A stretch of DNA of 64,000 nt from Xestospongia muta (Eukaryota > Porifera > Demospongiae > Haplosclerida > Petrosiidae): the NCBI GenBank assembly GCA_963693285.1, contig OY848917.1, positions 33,677,245 through 33,741,244 of the forward strand, in the 5' to 3' direction. Position numbers and translations under genes: made by a program. This document shows, one piece after another, positions 1 to 10,405 of this stretch. How positions within the stretch are numbered: position 1 is the stretch's first letter; each line of letters starts with the position of its first letter. The notes beneath the pieces were generated by a model. That model saw only the letters and a list, made by a program, of their open reading frames with translations. It was not told the origin of the DNA and made no database searches.

Positions 1-2
1 TG

Positions 3-767
3 GGAACTTTGCAATCTAAATTCAACTGTAATGGAGCAATAAAATGGATAAATGATAGTTGGCACGTTCCTGTTGTTTCTATTTGCACTTATTTAGTATT
101 AATATATGTTGGTCAAAAATGGATGGCTAATAAAAATCCTTATAATCTCAAAAGAGCACTCATTCTATGGAATGTTGGATTGGCTGTGTTTTCTATATTA
201 GGGACTATAACTTTTCTACCTTCTACTGTTAAAGCTGTCTTCAAATATGGTATCCAATACACAGCTTGTAAATCGGAAGTTGCATCGAATCCTCATATTT
301 GCATTTGGGCCTTATTTTTTGTGCTGTCTAAAATCTTAGAATTTGGTGACACTCTTTTTATAGTTTTACGGAAAAGTCAATTATTATTTCTACATTGGTA
401 TCATCATGTGTTAACAGTAGTGTTCTCCTGGTACATTTTTGGTATGGGTATTACCGGTCTGGAACATTGGTTGAGTTCTATGAACTTTTTTGTTCATTCT
501 ATCATGTATTCTTATTATGCTCTTACATCTGGTGGTGTTCATCTTCCTAGAACGATTGCATTACTTATAACAATCTTGCAATTGCTACAGATGTTCATTG
601 GTATTAGTATAGACCTTATATTGTATGCATACCACAATCATTTTGATAACTGTGACTATGATGCTGGCGTCGTTTCCTTTTGTTTTTTTATGAATTTGTC
701 TTATGCTATTTTATTTGTACACTACTTTATTAATCATTATATTAAGAAAAAAGACAAAAACCAATAG
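3..767 (+). CDS. elovl6: ELOVL3/6-type very-long-chain fatty acid elongase, 5' end cut by window
   Basis: Condensing enzyme of the ER fatty-acid elongation cycle, adding malonyl-CoA-derived two-carbon units to saturated and monounsaturated acyl-CoAs (family knowledge). Counting from base 9, the reading shows KILEFGDT (residues 108-115), the catalytic histidine box HWYHH (129-133), and MNFFVHSIMYSYYAL (158-172), plus several hydrophobic membrane segments. The box starts HWYHH rather than HVYHH and the third motif has HSIMYSYY, both typical of the ELOVL3/6 branch. The C-terminus KKKDKNQ carries a KxKxx-like ER retrieval signal. The frame is open to the window edge and no ATG is visible, so the true N-terminus lies upstream. 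About 250 residues are present against a usual 260-290, so little is missing. Nothing suggests damage. Confidence 0.9.
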   Translation, partial: GTLQSKFNCNGAIKWINDSWHVPVVSICTYLVLIYVGQKWMANKNPYNLKRALILWNVGLAVFSILGTITFLPSTVKAVFKYGIQYTACKSEVASNPHICIWALFFVLSKILEFGDTLFIVLRKSQLLFLHWYHHVLTVVFSWYIFGMGITGLEHWLSSMNFFVHSIMYSYYALTSGGVHLPRTIALLITILQLLQMFIGISIDLILYAYHNHFDNCDYDAGVVSFCFFMNLSYAILFVHYFINHYIKKKDKNQ

Positions 768-1440
768 CTTTAATTATTTAATTAATTTTCATATATTTAA
801 TCATTAATTATTTTCCATCTTGTGAGATATAATTATTATTAAGTAATAACTCTTTATTGACTGTTGTAGTCTTTGCAGCACAAATCTGATCTTGGTTGCA
901 TATGCATCTTGTACCTGCTGTAGCTAATGTAACTGTTACATCAGTACTATTGGTTAAATGAACCAGTCAATTTTTCCAGAGGTATGGTCGCATTGATTTA
1001 CAGAATCTCATAACACTGTGTTATAATATTTTAATTTGTGGTCAGTATGAATATTTTAATTGTGATAAATAATGCTCTGATTTTGCAATTTTGGTCAGTC
1101 TTAGAGTGTTGTAGTAGTTGCCATTTAGTTCTGTAATGCTCTTGAGTTAGTTAATGTTCTAATATAATACTATACGTTTTCTGTCTCATAAATGGCTCAT
1201 AGTCCAGATACAACACACTGATAATGAACTATATACATAACTTGTCATTAGTATATTAGTAATGAGACCAGAGTGGTGTTTACTACTCCTCATTGTCTCG
1301 TCAAATATAATCTCCATGACAACCTTAATGCACTCCTATTGCCATTAAGCCTGTTTGACACCATTACTTTAGACACTGACTGTACTGATCATGATTCAAC
1401 ACTTTGTTTTTAACAATTCAACTGTTGTACCAGATGAAAC
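768..1440. other. Intergenic, no gene seen
   Basis: AT-rich sequence downstream of the elongase with no convincing coding frame. AATTAA/AATTAT-rich stretches just after the stop could include its poly(A) site, but no canonical AATAAA stands out close to the stop. Confidence 0.5.
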
Positions 1441-1710
1441 TGAAGCATCGATACAAGTGTTACATTTGTTATACCAGTTGCAAATGTTGCCTACATTACA
1501 CTTGTTGCATGTGTTGCAACTGTTGCACTCTATAAACATCTGTTGCAACTATTGCACCTGTTACATTTGTTGCAACAGCTAGATCTATTGCACCTGTTAC
1601 ATTTGTTGCAACAGCTAGATCTGTTGCACCTGTTACATTTGTATTGCACATGTTGCACCTGTTACATTTGTTACATTTATTATTATGTTACATTTGTTGC
1701 AGCTGTTAGA
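1440..1710 (+). repeat. Minisatellite built on a ~12-base motif, with a 36-base higher-order unit
   Basis: Repeats of GTTGCACCTGTTACATTT-like words. The clearest part is a 36-base unit ending in GCAACAGCTAGATCT, present about two and a half times between 1558 and 1645, flanked by more degenerate versions. Leu/His/Cys-rich open frames across it are by-products of the repeat and not genes. Confidence 0.85.
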
Positions 1711-2035
1711 TCTATAACCCACTTGATAGTCAAGTTTAGCAGACTATATTTACTAATATTTATTTATTAATTGCTCTAAAAAATAAAATAGATATATATA
1801 TATATAACTAGTAGTGTTGTTCTAGTTTGCTCAAATGGGAACAGTTTTATCCTTAGCCCTTAGTTTTAGCTATTTAAAGAGGTTTTTATTCACCGACGTC
1901 AGTAATTATGTCATTATAGTCGTTAATGAGATTCATAGTGCTTCACTGCCGAGCCCCACAAGACTCTAAAGACAAAATCGTAAATAAATATAAAAGAAAT
2001 AAATTATTGTATTGTATCGATAAAATATTTTGTAC

Positions 2036-3520
2036 TATAAAATTGTTGCCTTTTGTTGTGATAGGTATTTGGAGAGATTGTTGACTATAAGTAACAATAT
2101 GATATATTTAGACATTGTACACGTATGTAGTAGTGGAGGTAATTTTTTGTAATAACTGTTGAACTGCTATAACTTACTAGGTACACCTAACAAAATTAAT
2201 AACTTCTTATGAATATTCATATTTATTAACTTACTTTTTGGGTGGGAGTGGCTCAAATCTAATCAAATTTCGTAGTGTCAAGCCGCTATGAGAAAAAGAA
2301 AGAGCACAAAATAAAGCTTCATCATTTACCAGAATCTGGTTGAAATTAAGTATATATTTTATACTAATTATTTTGATTTAGCAGTACATAAAAGATAATC
2401 ATGTTAGTAGTACCAGCTCACTTTAAAATGAACCAGTTGATTTAACTAATCTGTAGTCATATATATATAAGTTGAATATAATATAAGAGGAAATGGTGAT
2501 AATAGTAAATATCACACTATTTTGTTTGTATACTGGTCGACAGTGATGTTTACTTCATTGTACAGTAATTAATTAGACAATAAATTTTAATAGATACCAA
2601 AACGGTTTGTGACTGTCAATTCCATAGTAATTAGTAATCAAAACATTAATCAGTATCTGGACATGCCCTAGATTCCCCATACATTGTCTGTTACTGTTGT
2701 CATTGATAGTAATGTTTTGTAATAGAATTTCAAGTGAAGAATGTAATCAGTTTGATGTAATGAAATGGTATAAGTTGTATAAGTCTTATCAGTGCTTAAG
2801 TACAAGCAGAGAAAAGGTGAGGTAACAGATAGATGGATGGATAGTTAGATGGAGGAATGGATAAATGGAAGGAGAGCAGGAGAATGTCATGGGGTCAGCT
2901 TGTGTACAAATGGTAGCTTGATGGATACAAAATGAACAAATAAATTATTTATGTTTATTACATTTAATGATCCAATTTATTGTCATTTGAACTCCACCTA
3001 CTTTTAATATCTACTATTGATGTGCATCAATTTCATAGATTTTACTATATTAAGGATATATACTTTATATCAAGGATATTATGTACATGTCTCCGTCTCA
3101 GGTGTTGCCTGGAGAAAAGATTTGAAATTTTGTGTGTGCTGCTCAGTAAATGTTATTAGGGTTTGCTTTATAAATTGTAAAAAGGCAAAGAATGATTAAT
3201 TAGTCTGTATGTTGACATCATTATGTATGAACATAGTAGTAACCTAGTTATACTTAAGTACATTTTTTAAACTAATTACTTTAATTTAGCAGTATATAAA
3301 AGGATAGTCATGTCAATACTAGCAGCTCACTGTAAAAGTGAATCAGTTAATTTAACCAATCTGTAGTCATATATAAGTTGAACACATATAATATAAGATA
3401 AAATGTTGATAATAGTAAATATCATACTATTTGTGTATTGATATACAGTAATGTGTAGTTAATTGACTGAGTAATTACTTAAACAAATAGAATTTTCACG
3501 GATGATAAACTTGTTTGTGA
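2036..3520 (+). repeat. Decayed copy of the cysteine-exon/HD-exon block
   Basis: The piece at 2040-2260 matches the block at 36270-36420 and 31195-31310 (words such as CACGTATGTAGTAGTGGAGG). The piece at 2690-2830 matches the exon-like GSQFDVMKWCQ segment of 33575 and 58820. Two copies of the AT-rich repeat with TATATAAGTTGAATATAATA lie at 2360-2520 and 3270-3430. Frames are interrupted throughout, so this is a relic. It sits directly downstream of the minus-strand EF-hand gene, the same order seen at 33-35 kb and 59-63 kb. Confidence 0.65.
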
Positions 3521-3594
3521 GGTCTGTTACAATGGAATTTATTATGAGATAACATCCATACCATAATAGGCATGATCTGAGATGGGTAGGAAGT

Positions 3595-4292
3595 GTCATT
3601 TCTATTAAATCGAAACAGGACAATTTTTACTAATCAATTTAACAGTATAGTATAATCAATGTGAACATTTTTTATTCAGAATGATTTCTGTTATATAGTG
3701 AATCATTATAATTAAGTACATAACCTCAGTTATTGTATCACATGATATTTATCAATTATGACATTTATCAAATAATTAAAACAATTAATAAGCTAAGTCT
3801 TCCTATTAATTTTCTCAGGTTATTAATTAATCAGATCGATCATTTGTTCAGAACCTCTTGTACCTATATTATAGTTATGTCATCGATAAGTACATTTTGC
3901 TGTAAATGTGAATAATTAATAAGTATATTTACAATAAACCACACCTATCCAAGGTATAATCATTGAAGCCATATGTTAAACTTGCTTTGGACCACAATTT
4001 GATTGATCAAAATGAGAAATTCCTTGGTAACGAGAAGACGTCGTATTTGCATTATTCAGAGCACTTCCTATCGACTTAACTAATAGAAAATATATATTTT
4101 TAAATGTGATTGCAAATGATACATTAGACCTAAATTCTCTTATCTATATTATACTAAGTCATGAGTCTTTTCTTTTAGTTATTAACTTGAGAAATAGAAT
4201 AGTGCTTTAAAATGTGATTGTACATGATATATTAGACTACATGCTGCTATCTAAATAAGTCATGAGTTTCTTCTTATTTTTATTAATAATTA
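3595..4292 (-). repeat. Conserved 3' flank of the minus-strand EF-hand genes
   Basis: Closely similar sequence follows the EF-hand genes at 34.6-34.9, 39.1-39.6, 52.2-52.7 and 61.97-62.65 kb, including the word ACCACACCTATCC and ATGTGATTGTACATGATATATTAGA near the gene. The closest relative is the 62 kb copy. It shows that duplication units carried at least 700 bases of 3' flank. No separate gene is seen. Confidence 0.7.
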
Positions 4293-4781
4293 TTAAGCTG
4301 ACAAAAAGAACTTGACAAAACTTTCCAAACTCTCTTGATAGTCAACAACCCCATCTCCATTGGTGTCAGCTTTATTGAAAAGTTCATTGATTGTTTCATG
4401 CTTAATGTTCATTGATTTATAAAACTGTAGATATTCTTCATAAGATATAACTCCATCATTATTAATATCCATGATCTTAAAACCTACATCAGCTAATTCT
4501 GTCACACGTTCTTTAGCATCTGGTAGAGAAACAAATTTTTTTGCTTTTTCTACAAACTCCTCTTCAGTAACTCCTTCTTCATCAATTAATGAGATAGCTT
4601 TAACTATTTTATAGTATTCCTTTTCCTTATCAGGACCTTCGTTTCTGTGGTCAGCCAGCCTTTTAGCTACAATAGTTAAGTCTGCATTATCAACAACACC
4701 ATTTTTGTCTGCATCCAAATGGAAAAAACGCCATTTCATTTTCTTGATCCAAGTAGGACTGTCAGTAAACGAGGTATCCAT
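4293..4781 (-). CDS. Four-EF-hand calcium-binding protein, sarcoplasmic-CaBP/calexcitin-like (162 aa)
   Basis: Small soluble calcium buffer or sensor of the SCP/calexcitin type, probably cytosolic. There is no signal peptide or membrane segment. EF1 loop is residues 23-34 (DADKNGVVDNAD, acidic at 1, 3, 9, 12). The second hand around 64-76 is degenerate and lacks an acidic residue at loop position 1. EF3 (105-116, DINNDGVISYEE) and EF4 (139-150, DTNGDGVVDYQE) are canonical. So three sites are probably functional. The start is fixed by conservation of MDTSFTDSPxWIKKMK in all copies. It is a single exon. The closest copy in the window is at 62655-63143. Exact subfamily (SCP, calexcitin, luciferin-binding protein) cannot be settled without a tree. 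Confidence 0.9.
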   Translation of the reverse strand: MDTSFTDSPTWIKKMKWRFFHLDADKNGVVDNADLTIVAKRLADHRNEGPDKEKEYYKIVKAISLIDEEGVTEEEFVEKAKKFVSLPDAKERVTELADVGFKIMDINNDGVISYEEYLQFYKSMNIKHETINELFNKADTNGDGVVDYQESLESFVKFFLSA

Positions 4782-4885
4782 CCTGGTTAGTGTATGTAGA
4801 TCCTCAACACAACAAAGTAGATAAAAGAGAAGAGAAATGATGAAAGAGGAATTAGCAGATACTTTTATCAGCGCTACTATATTAA
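4782..4885 (-). promoter_or_regulatory. Putative core promoter and 5' leader of the minus-strand EF-hand gene
   Basis: Read on the minus strand, GCGCTGATAAAAG (about 85 bases before the ATG) precedes CTGCTAA and TCATTTCTCTTCTC. The GCGCTGATAAAA word recurs upstream of the copies at 63143 (GATAAAAGC) and, as GGCGCTGATAAAAACC, at 35438. CTGCTAA and TCATTTCTCTT also occur upstream of the plus-strand EF-hand genes. Conservation points to a TATA-like element and initiator; this is inference. Confidence 0.45.
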
Positions 4886-5014
4886 TTAATTAAATATGAC
4901 GTATAGTATAAATTAAATTTATAAACAATTTATTTAAGGATGATGGGTGTGTTCAAAATTGTACTAAATGTTTAAATCTGATACGGAGCTGGATATCCGT
5001 ATAAAAGTATAGGT

Positions 5015-5165
5015 CAGTAAATTCAACATTATGAAGTTATATGATTTACATAGCATATATATATATAACATCTCATGTGAGTGATGGTTATAATGAATCT
5101 ATAGAATACTAGGTATAAACCCAGTACATCAAGAAAGATACAGACAATGTAGCTTTCCTTGGAAT
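5015..5165 (+). repeat. Orphan copy of the UGT 5' flank
   Basis: Words such as CAACATTATGAAGTTATATG, GATTTACATAGCATATAT, TAATGAATCTATAGAATACTAG and GATACAGACAATGTAG match the region immediately upstream of the UGT genes (40600-40820 and 53640-53860). No UGT body follows. The same flank recurs at 7385, 13595, 27740 and 63375. Confidence 0.65.
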
Positions 5166-5990
5166 ATATGGATACAGAGGGCTTGCCTCATACAGTGATA
5201 GGCTACATTTAATGACAAATGTCGCTTTGATCTCCGATCTTTCCAGTATGGGATAAAAAAACTATGACAAATAGACATAAAATTCACGATTTTGTACAGT
5301 CTAAATCCAAGATTATTGCAACTCTTGATTCACAATTTACTGAGAAATCGCGATTCCTTGCAATTATTGGTTCATTGGATCTCGATTTTTTTGGACAGCT
5401 ATTAGTCAGAGACTATCCAAGTTTTTAACCCTTTTCTTTAGTTTCTTTGCATATATCATGTGAGCCGAAGTTACACATTGTTTATTGATAGTGTTCAGGT
5501 AAGTATTTTTATTTGTTGTAACATAAAGAAGAGACAATTATATTTTACATTAGTGATATAAAATGAACACAATAAAACAAATATTTTGATACAAGCAGAC
5601 AACTATAATATTTAATGTCATGTAGTTATCAGCTATTGCATTGCATTTATTTTTTTGGAATAGTACATGTAAAGTACATCAATAATAGACAGAAATCACA
5701 TTGTATCCATTGAACTGTTCTTCAAAACAGCTTCCACAAACTTTTGCATCATTTTTACAATTGTTTTCTTAACTCTATTGATTTAAATTGAATTGGTTTT
5801 GACATAGTTCCTGTAGTTGTTGTTCTTTTCTGCTTAGTTGGAAAAACTTTCATTTTCATTTGATGACTCCTTTTAATTGGTAAATACATTTTAGATGGAT
5901 ATTGTGTGATTGCTTTAATAACTATGATTTTTGTTTGAAGTTTCTTATTAGTCGTTATGAGATATTTAGGGTTTGAGAGTGCTATTCAGA
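5166..5990. other. Intergenic, no gene seen
   Basis: AT-rich, with no coding frame that resembles a protein. Short unique sequence between the orphan UGT flank and the repeated block starting near 6000. Confidence 0.45.
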
Positions 5991-5999
5991 GGGAGTGCT

Positions 6000-7245
6000 A
6001 TTCAAAGAATTATTTGTATTGGAGTGGTTTATCAAGCATGTTAGAAAACTTGAAATAGGAAAGAGCTTTTGAAGGATATATATGTGAAGTAAATAGATTA
6101 TACAAATGAACTACAGTATCAAGACTATCAACACTATTTGTCTGATTGTCTACACAGAATTAACGCAATGCACAAAACACAAGTGCAATGAAGGTATATT
6201 TACAAGTTCTATATAACTTAATGTTTTTTTGAGTAGATAGAAATATACAACTGTTATTGGTAGGACCCTCACTGGAGGTAGAACCGTAACTTATTTTGAC
6301 TTATTGTGACAACCCAATTACTTAAGTACATGTACATGTACAAACAAACGTGTACATGTTTATATCTATTGCCTCTTATTGTAGTACATGACATTGTAAT
6401 ATCATAGTGTTAAAAGATAAAATCTATAAGTATTCTTACTATCCTTTTTTCAAACATGACCAGCCAAAAGTGAACAGTAAATGTATTTATTACATAATAA
6501 AAAGTAACATGATAACAACATTATTAATTTCACATTCAAGTAAGGTGTTACTTTGCAGGCTATACCCTGATGTAAATAATGTAAATATTAATTCCTCCTA
6601 AAAAAAGTAAAATATATACTAGTGGTCTGGTATTATGACTTCAATCATAATGATACTGACCCATCTTAAGTAGCATGTCTTAAATTTCTTTAGTTTGTCA
6701 ATATCATAATTTCAACATATCTATGAAAGCAGACAAACCAATTAAAGATAATCATATGAAAAAATTTATACTAATACTATTTTATAAAATTTTCTTTGTC
6801 AGTTTTATGTTTGCAATACCAATTGCATATTTTGTACATACCACAAACTTATCAAATTCGTGGAATGTTCTCTATGACAGACTGAGCACCAGTTCTACTG
6901 ACATTATAAATCTTAAATCCTTGTAGTTTAAATAAATTTAAAATTTATAACTTATGAGGTCATTATACAAGAAAATATGGAATTTACTCACAATATTTAT
7001 GCAATTACCATGCTAACCATAACTACTACACTCCATTGTATTTTAATATAATGTCTTATGAAAAATTTTCTTTGTTAGTTTTATGTTTGTAATAATTTCA
7101 TATTTTGTATCTACCATACAGCTTAGCAAATTCATGGAACTCTATGAGAGACGGAGGAGGACCAATTCTACTGACATTCCTTCCCAGTAGTTTAAAATTG
7201 ATTAAAAATTAATACATATATATATAAATTTTAAAAAACGTGTTG
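6000..7245 (+). repeat. Repeated block with two membrane-peptide fragments
   Basis: The block matches 50080-50890 (for example ATTATTTGTATTGGAGTGG and CTCACTGGAGGTAGAAC). Two adjacent diverged copies of one exon-like piece lie at about 6755-6930 and 7035-7195. The first reads FYKIFFVSFMFAIPIAYFVHTT in frame; the second is broken. A better preserved copy is at 50616-50825. Each encodes one hydrophobic segment and a short polar tail, so they look like the last exon of a membrane protein. Family not recognised. Confidence 0.5.
6723..6926 (+). pseudogene. Membrane-segment fragment (67 aa), unrecognised
   Basis: Open frame with one hydrophobic segment (about residues 15-38) followed by a polar tail ending in NLKSL. 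Compared with the 50616-50825 copy, whose tail reads IRGTLGQNEEDQFY, the tail has drifted out of frame, so this one is probably dead. No promoter or upstream exon was found. Function unknown. Confidence 0.35.
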
Positions 7246-7379
7246 CCCAAATGATTCCTCCTCACTCACCTGCTGGGGCATCAGTGTTTATGACACGAAT
7301 ATCCAACAATCCTTCCATATGTGGTTACTATATATAACACTCTAATGCTCAGATCTGGATTCAGTGCTGCAGTTTTATT

Positions 7380-7915
7380 TTTACAGGAAATCTTTGACAT
7401 GTCAGATTAAAATAGATTATTAGTTACAACATTATGAACTTATATGTTTTTATGATATGGTTTGCATAGCATATATTTAATATCTCATGTAAATATTTGT
7501 TATGAAGTATTTCTAAATGTAGAGTACTAGCTGTCTACCTTCAATACATCCTCAAAGATACAGACAATGTAGATTTATAATGATGATGATCTGTCTAACC
7601 ATATCCTTGATAGTTTAATCATAGTAAAATGAATATAAGTATATTTTAAAACTTAGTTGCAATTAATAGAGGTTAGCCATATAAGGATGTGAATCCTGAC
7701 AAGTTAATTTAATTGAAAAGTCAACTTTCTTTTTCAAAATGTAAGCCTTTCTTCTATTTTGTCTTATTATCTTAAGTGAAGAATCTCTCAATCTAAATAG
7801 CAGTCCAAATCCACTTTCTCATTGTCATGAAGGCAACCACTCCATGTTATCAGTTTTAATTCTTCATTCATTAAATAAAGGCCATTTCTTTCCTCTGGTA
7901 GCATTATTCTTTAGA
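7380..7915 (+). pseudogene. UGT gene relic: 5' flank and first ~57 codons only
   Basis: The sequence from 7380 follows the UGT 5' flank, and 7738-7910 matches the first codons of the UGT at 40981. The second codon is TAA (ATG TAA), another stop sits in the leader region (TTATCTTAAGTG), and SDEG is changed to CHEG-type coding. Similarity stops around 7910, just after the catalytic-histidine region (GGCCATTTCTTTCCTCTGG). It lies about 3 kb from the minus-strand EF-hand gene in the same divergent order as the intact pair. Clearly non-functional. Confidence 0.8.
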
Positions 7916-8264
7916 GTATCTAAACCGACATGCCAAGGCCGATTCTTGATGAGTTTATGCAAATAACAAGTCTCAGACAGACATATACTTGTAAGCAATT
8001 GTCAAATGTTATATGTTTAACAGATTTGGACCACTAAGACAACACTGGACGATGCATTTTAAAGCAAAACACTCCTATTTCAAAAAACTCACTCAAAGTG
8101 TTGGTAACTCATTAATCTACCATATACACTCTGGCCATATGTTATCAGAAATTTCAGTGCTACCACAGGATGAATAATTATGAGTATCATTCAGGAACAG
8201 TGGATATTGGTCCAGGTGAATAAGTAATTTGTTTTTGCTTTCATTTTCACCTCATTCATCTAGG

Positions 8265-8900
8265 TGACATTGTGTCTGCTTTGGTTGCTCCACCAGAGTT
8301 AGCTGAGTGCTCAGATATTACAAGGTTATTATGATTACACTGTTAGAATCTTCTACCTACATGTACCAATTTTTAAATTAATTTCCACTATTAAACAAAA
8401 TTCTGAGAATAACCCTATCTGAAAGTATTACAATTTTTAACATGCAATCACTAAACCCTCCCTTCCTAGCAAGTGATTTGGCTATGAGAGTAGCTATATT
8501 TGTTGTTATAAATTTAGAACTGCCTTGATTTGGCATCAAGTACTTATAAAGTTATTTTGCAATTCCTTATTACAGGATGCATGGGTGTCCATTGATGCAT
8601 GGCACATTGTACAAGAAGTCTTGTACCTTGGTGGCAAAGATGGACACAGATTATCCTGTGTTTGGGAAGCTACTCAATATATTTGTCATTAATTATAATG
8701 AAGTTTATTTTGAAGTACAAGTTTTAAACACATTAGAATTTAATTATCATTATCATTGTTTTGTTCTTCAAAAGTCCTCAGTGAAATCCACTGTCAAATA
8801 CAATAATCTTTTTTCATTCAAACCACATCACATTAGAACAATGCCTGTTTGTCATTCAATCATACACTATATAGTTCCTAAATATTATTTTACATCTTAA
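8265..8900 (+). pseudogene. Transposon-type exons with a conserved-looking C-terminal module
   Basis: 8265-8323 looks like an exon (acceptor CATCTAG, reading GDIVSALVAPPELAECSDIT, donor-like GTTATTAT). After an acceptor TTATTACAG at 8575 an open frame runs 8577-8900 and reads MDTDYPVFGKLLNIFVINYN then YFEVQVLNTLEFNYHYH. From memory, the pattern FGKxxxIFVVxxxVxFxVxxxxTLxFxxHYHxY closes many uncharacterised, transposon-linked proteins in cnidarians, sponges and fish. No complete gene is seen. Family name not known to me. Confidence 0.4.
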
Positions 8901-8969
8901 TTTTAATGAATTAATAAAAATATTTCTTAATAAATGAATAATTAATAATAAATTAATAATTCATCACAA

Positions 8970-9095
8970 TTAAGGATTCATGGATAGGTGTGGTTTATTG
9001 TAAATATTCTTATTAATTATTCACATTTACAGCAAAAAGTACTTATCCATGACTTAACTATAATATAGGTACAAGAGGGTCTAAACAAAGGATTC
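8970..9095. repeat. Inverted copy of 3840-3962
   Basis: The stretch ATGGATAGGTGTGGTTTATTG ... CAGCAAAAAGTACTTATC ... ATAGGTACAAGAGG is the reverse complement of the EF-hand 3' flank at 3840-3962. It marks the switch from minus-strand to plus-strand EF-hand copies and suggests an inversion or inverted duplication at this point. Confidence 0.7.
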
Positions 9096-9099
9096 ATGA

Positions 9100-9650
9100 G
9101 TTAGCAAAGTATATAAAAGCAAAGTAAATTATGTCGTCACTGATTCAAATTTTATGTCGAATGCATGTGTTCGGTACTGTACCTCTATTTACACCACACT
9201 GCTTTACCTTACACCCTATAGTAGATTTGTACCCCTAAAACAAGAATAAGTTACTCCCTGGTATACAATATTTACACCGCATTTTTAACAGTGTAAGTCA
9301 TTTTAGACTATAGAAATTGTTACATTAAATGATAGAGACTTTTAGATCATTGCCATCAATATGTACTTTCATTTCCATGACATAATATATCAAGCAAGTT
9401 ATTACTTCAAGTATTGAAATGATGCAATGTATTAATAAGTCATTATTTAGACAGTAATGATGTAATGTATTATTAAGTCATTATTCAGACAGTAATGATA
9501 GAATCATAACATGAAAAGAGATAAGCCAAAAAGTACACTGACCAGATACAGATTAAGAATCAGCCCAGGGCTTGCCTCAATAACAAGAAAAGCCTAGAAA
9601 CGGCGCACGTGCCGAAAATGGGATTGAACTCATCAACTAAACCCTAAACC
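9100..9650. other. Unique intergenic stretch before the amplified array
   Basis: Contains two short direct repeats of ATGATGCAATGTATTA...AAGTCATTAT...CAGACAGTAATGAT (9420-9500) that also occur in the EF-hand 3' flank at 10805-10850. No coding frame seen. Confidence 0.5.
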
Positions 9651-9654
9651 ATGT

Positions 9655-9910
9655 ATAATAGCCTGCCCGCATAGACAGGCTTGCCTAGCGTACCTCGCCT
9701 CTGCACGGGACCGCCTCTTTTAACTGTGTTTAACTCCTTTGAAAAATGATGTTATAATATCACCAAGCAACCTTTTATTCGACCAATGAAATTGCGATAC
9801 GAAACGAGAAATTTACATAGTTCCTTTCCTATAGCAGCCTGCTAACTTCAGTTTTATCATTTCTCTTTTCATTTAGTCTGTTTTGTTGAAGATATACAGA
9901 CACCAGAAAA
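9655..9910 (+). promoter_or_regulatory. Putative promoter of the plus-strand EF-hand genes
   Basis: A GC-rich tract (ACCTCGCCTCTGC) is followed by CCAAT at 9783-9787, 128 bases before the ATG, then TTGCGATACGAAACGAG and CTGCTAACTTCAG/TCATTTCTCTT. CCAAT sits at 14018, 19981 and 28181 in the other units, 133-134 bases before each ATG. The tract TTCTCTTTTCATTTAG also resembles a splice acceptor, so a 5' non-coding exon is possible. Function inferred from conservation. Confidence 0.45.
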
Positions 9911-10405
9911 ATGGATACCTCGTTTACAGACAGTCCTATCTGGATCAAGAAAATGAAAATGCGTTTTGCCATTTTGGATGTAGACAAAAATGGTATTTTT
10001 GATAGTAAAGACTTAGCTACTGTAGCTAGGAATCTGGCTGCCTATAGAAACGAAGGTCCAGATGAGGAAAAGCATTACTTTAAAGTAATTCAAGCTACCT
10101 CGTTAGCTGATGAAAAAGGAGTTACTGAAGAGGAGTTTATAGAACGAGCAAAAACATTTGTTTCTCAGCCAGATGCTAAAGAACGTGTAAAAGTATTGGT
10201 TGATGCAATGTTCAAGATCATGGATACTAAAGGTAATGGAACTGTATCCTATGAAGAATTTTCGCAATTTCAAAAATCGTTTCATATTGAGCAAGAAATG
10301 ATCGACAAATTTTTCAAGTCAGCTGACACCAATGGAGATGGGGTTATCGATTATCAAGAGAATAGTGCAAACTTTACCAAATTCTTTTTCTCTGCTGAGT
10401 ACTAA
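9911..10405 (+). CDS. EF-hand calcium-binding protein, array copy 1 (164 aa)
   Basis: Plus-strand branch of the same SCP/calexcitin-like family. EF1 loop is residues 23-34 (DVDKNGIFDSKD). The second hand is degenerate. EF3 (105-116, DTKGNGTVSYEE) has lysine at loop position 3, so calcium binding there is probably weakened compared with the minus-strand branch. EF4 (139-150, DTNGDGVIDYQE) is canonical. The C-terminus ends FFFSAEY, two residues longer than the minus-strand branch. The protein is identical to those at 14151, 15173 and 20114. A canonical AATAAA lies at 10440-10445, 35 bases after the stop; the other array copies have this signal broken by an ACATGT-type insertion. Confidence 0.9.
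   Translation: MDTSFTDSPIWIKKMKMRFAILDVDKNGIFDSKDLATVARNLAAYRNEGPDEEKHYFKVIQATSLADEKGVTEEEFIERAKTFVSQPDAKERVKVLVDAMFKIMDTKGNGTVSYEEFSQFQKSFHIEQEMIDKFFKSADTNGDGVIDYQENSANFTKFFFSAEY

Noticed and set aside
1440..1710. CRISPR-like array
   Set aside because: Repeats are degenerate and contiguous without unique spacers, and the sequence is eukaryotic.
1391..1770. Leu/His/Cys-rich frames over the minisatellite
   Set aside because: Frame content follows from the 36-base repeat unit and no gene context supports them.
9595..9650. tRNA-like words (GGGATTGAACTCATC) on the minus strand
   Set aside because: Only a B-box-like word; no cloverleaf could be folded and the A-box spacing is wrong.
10103..10294. 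Antisense 63-codon frame inside the plus-strand EF-hand genes (repeated in every copy)
   Set aside because: It exists only because the sense gene is repeated; no motif, and the sense EF-hand frame explains the sequence.
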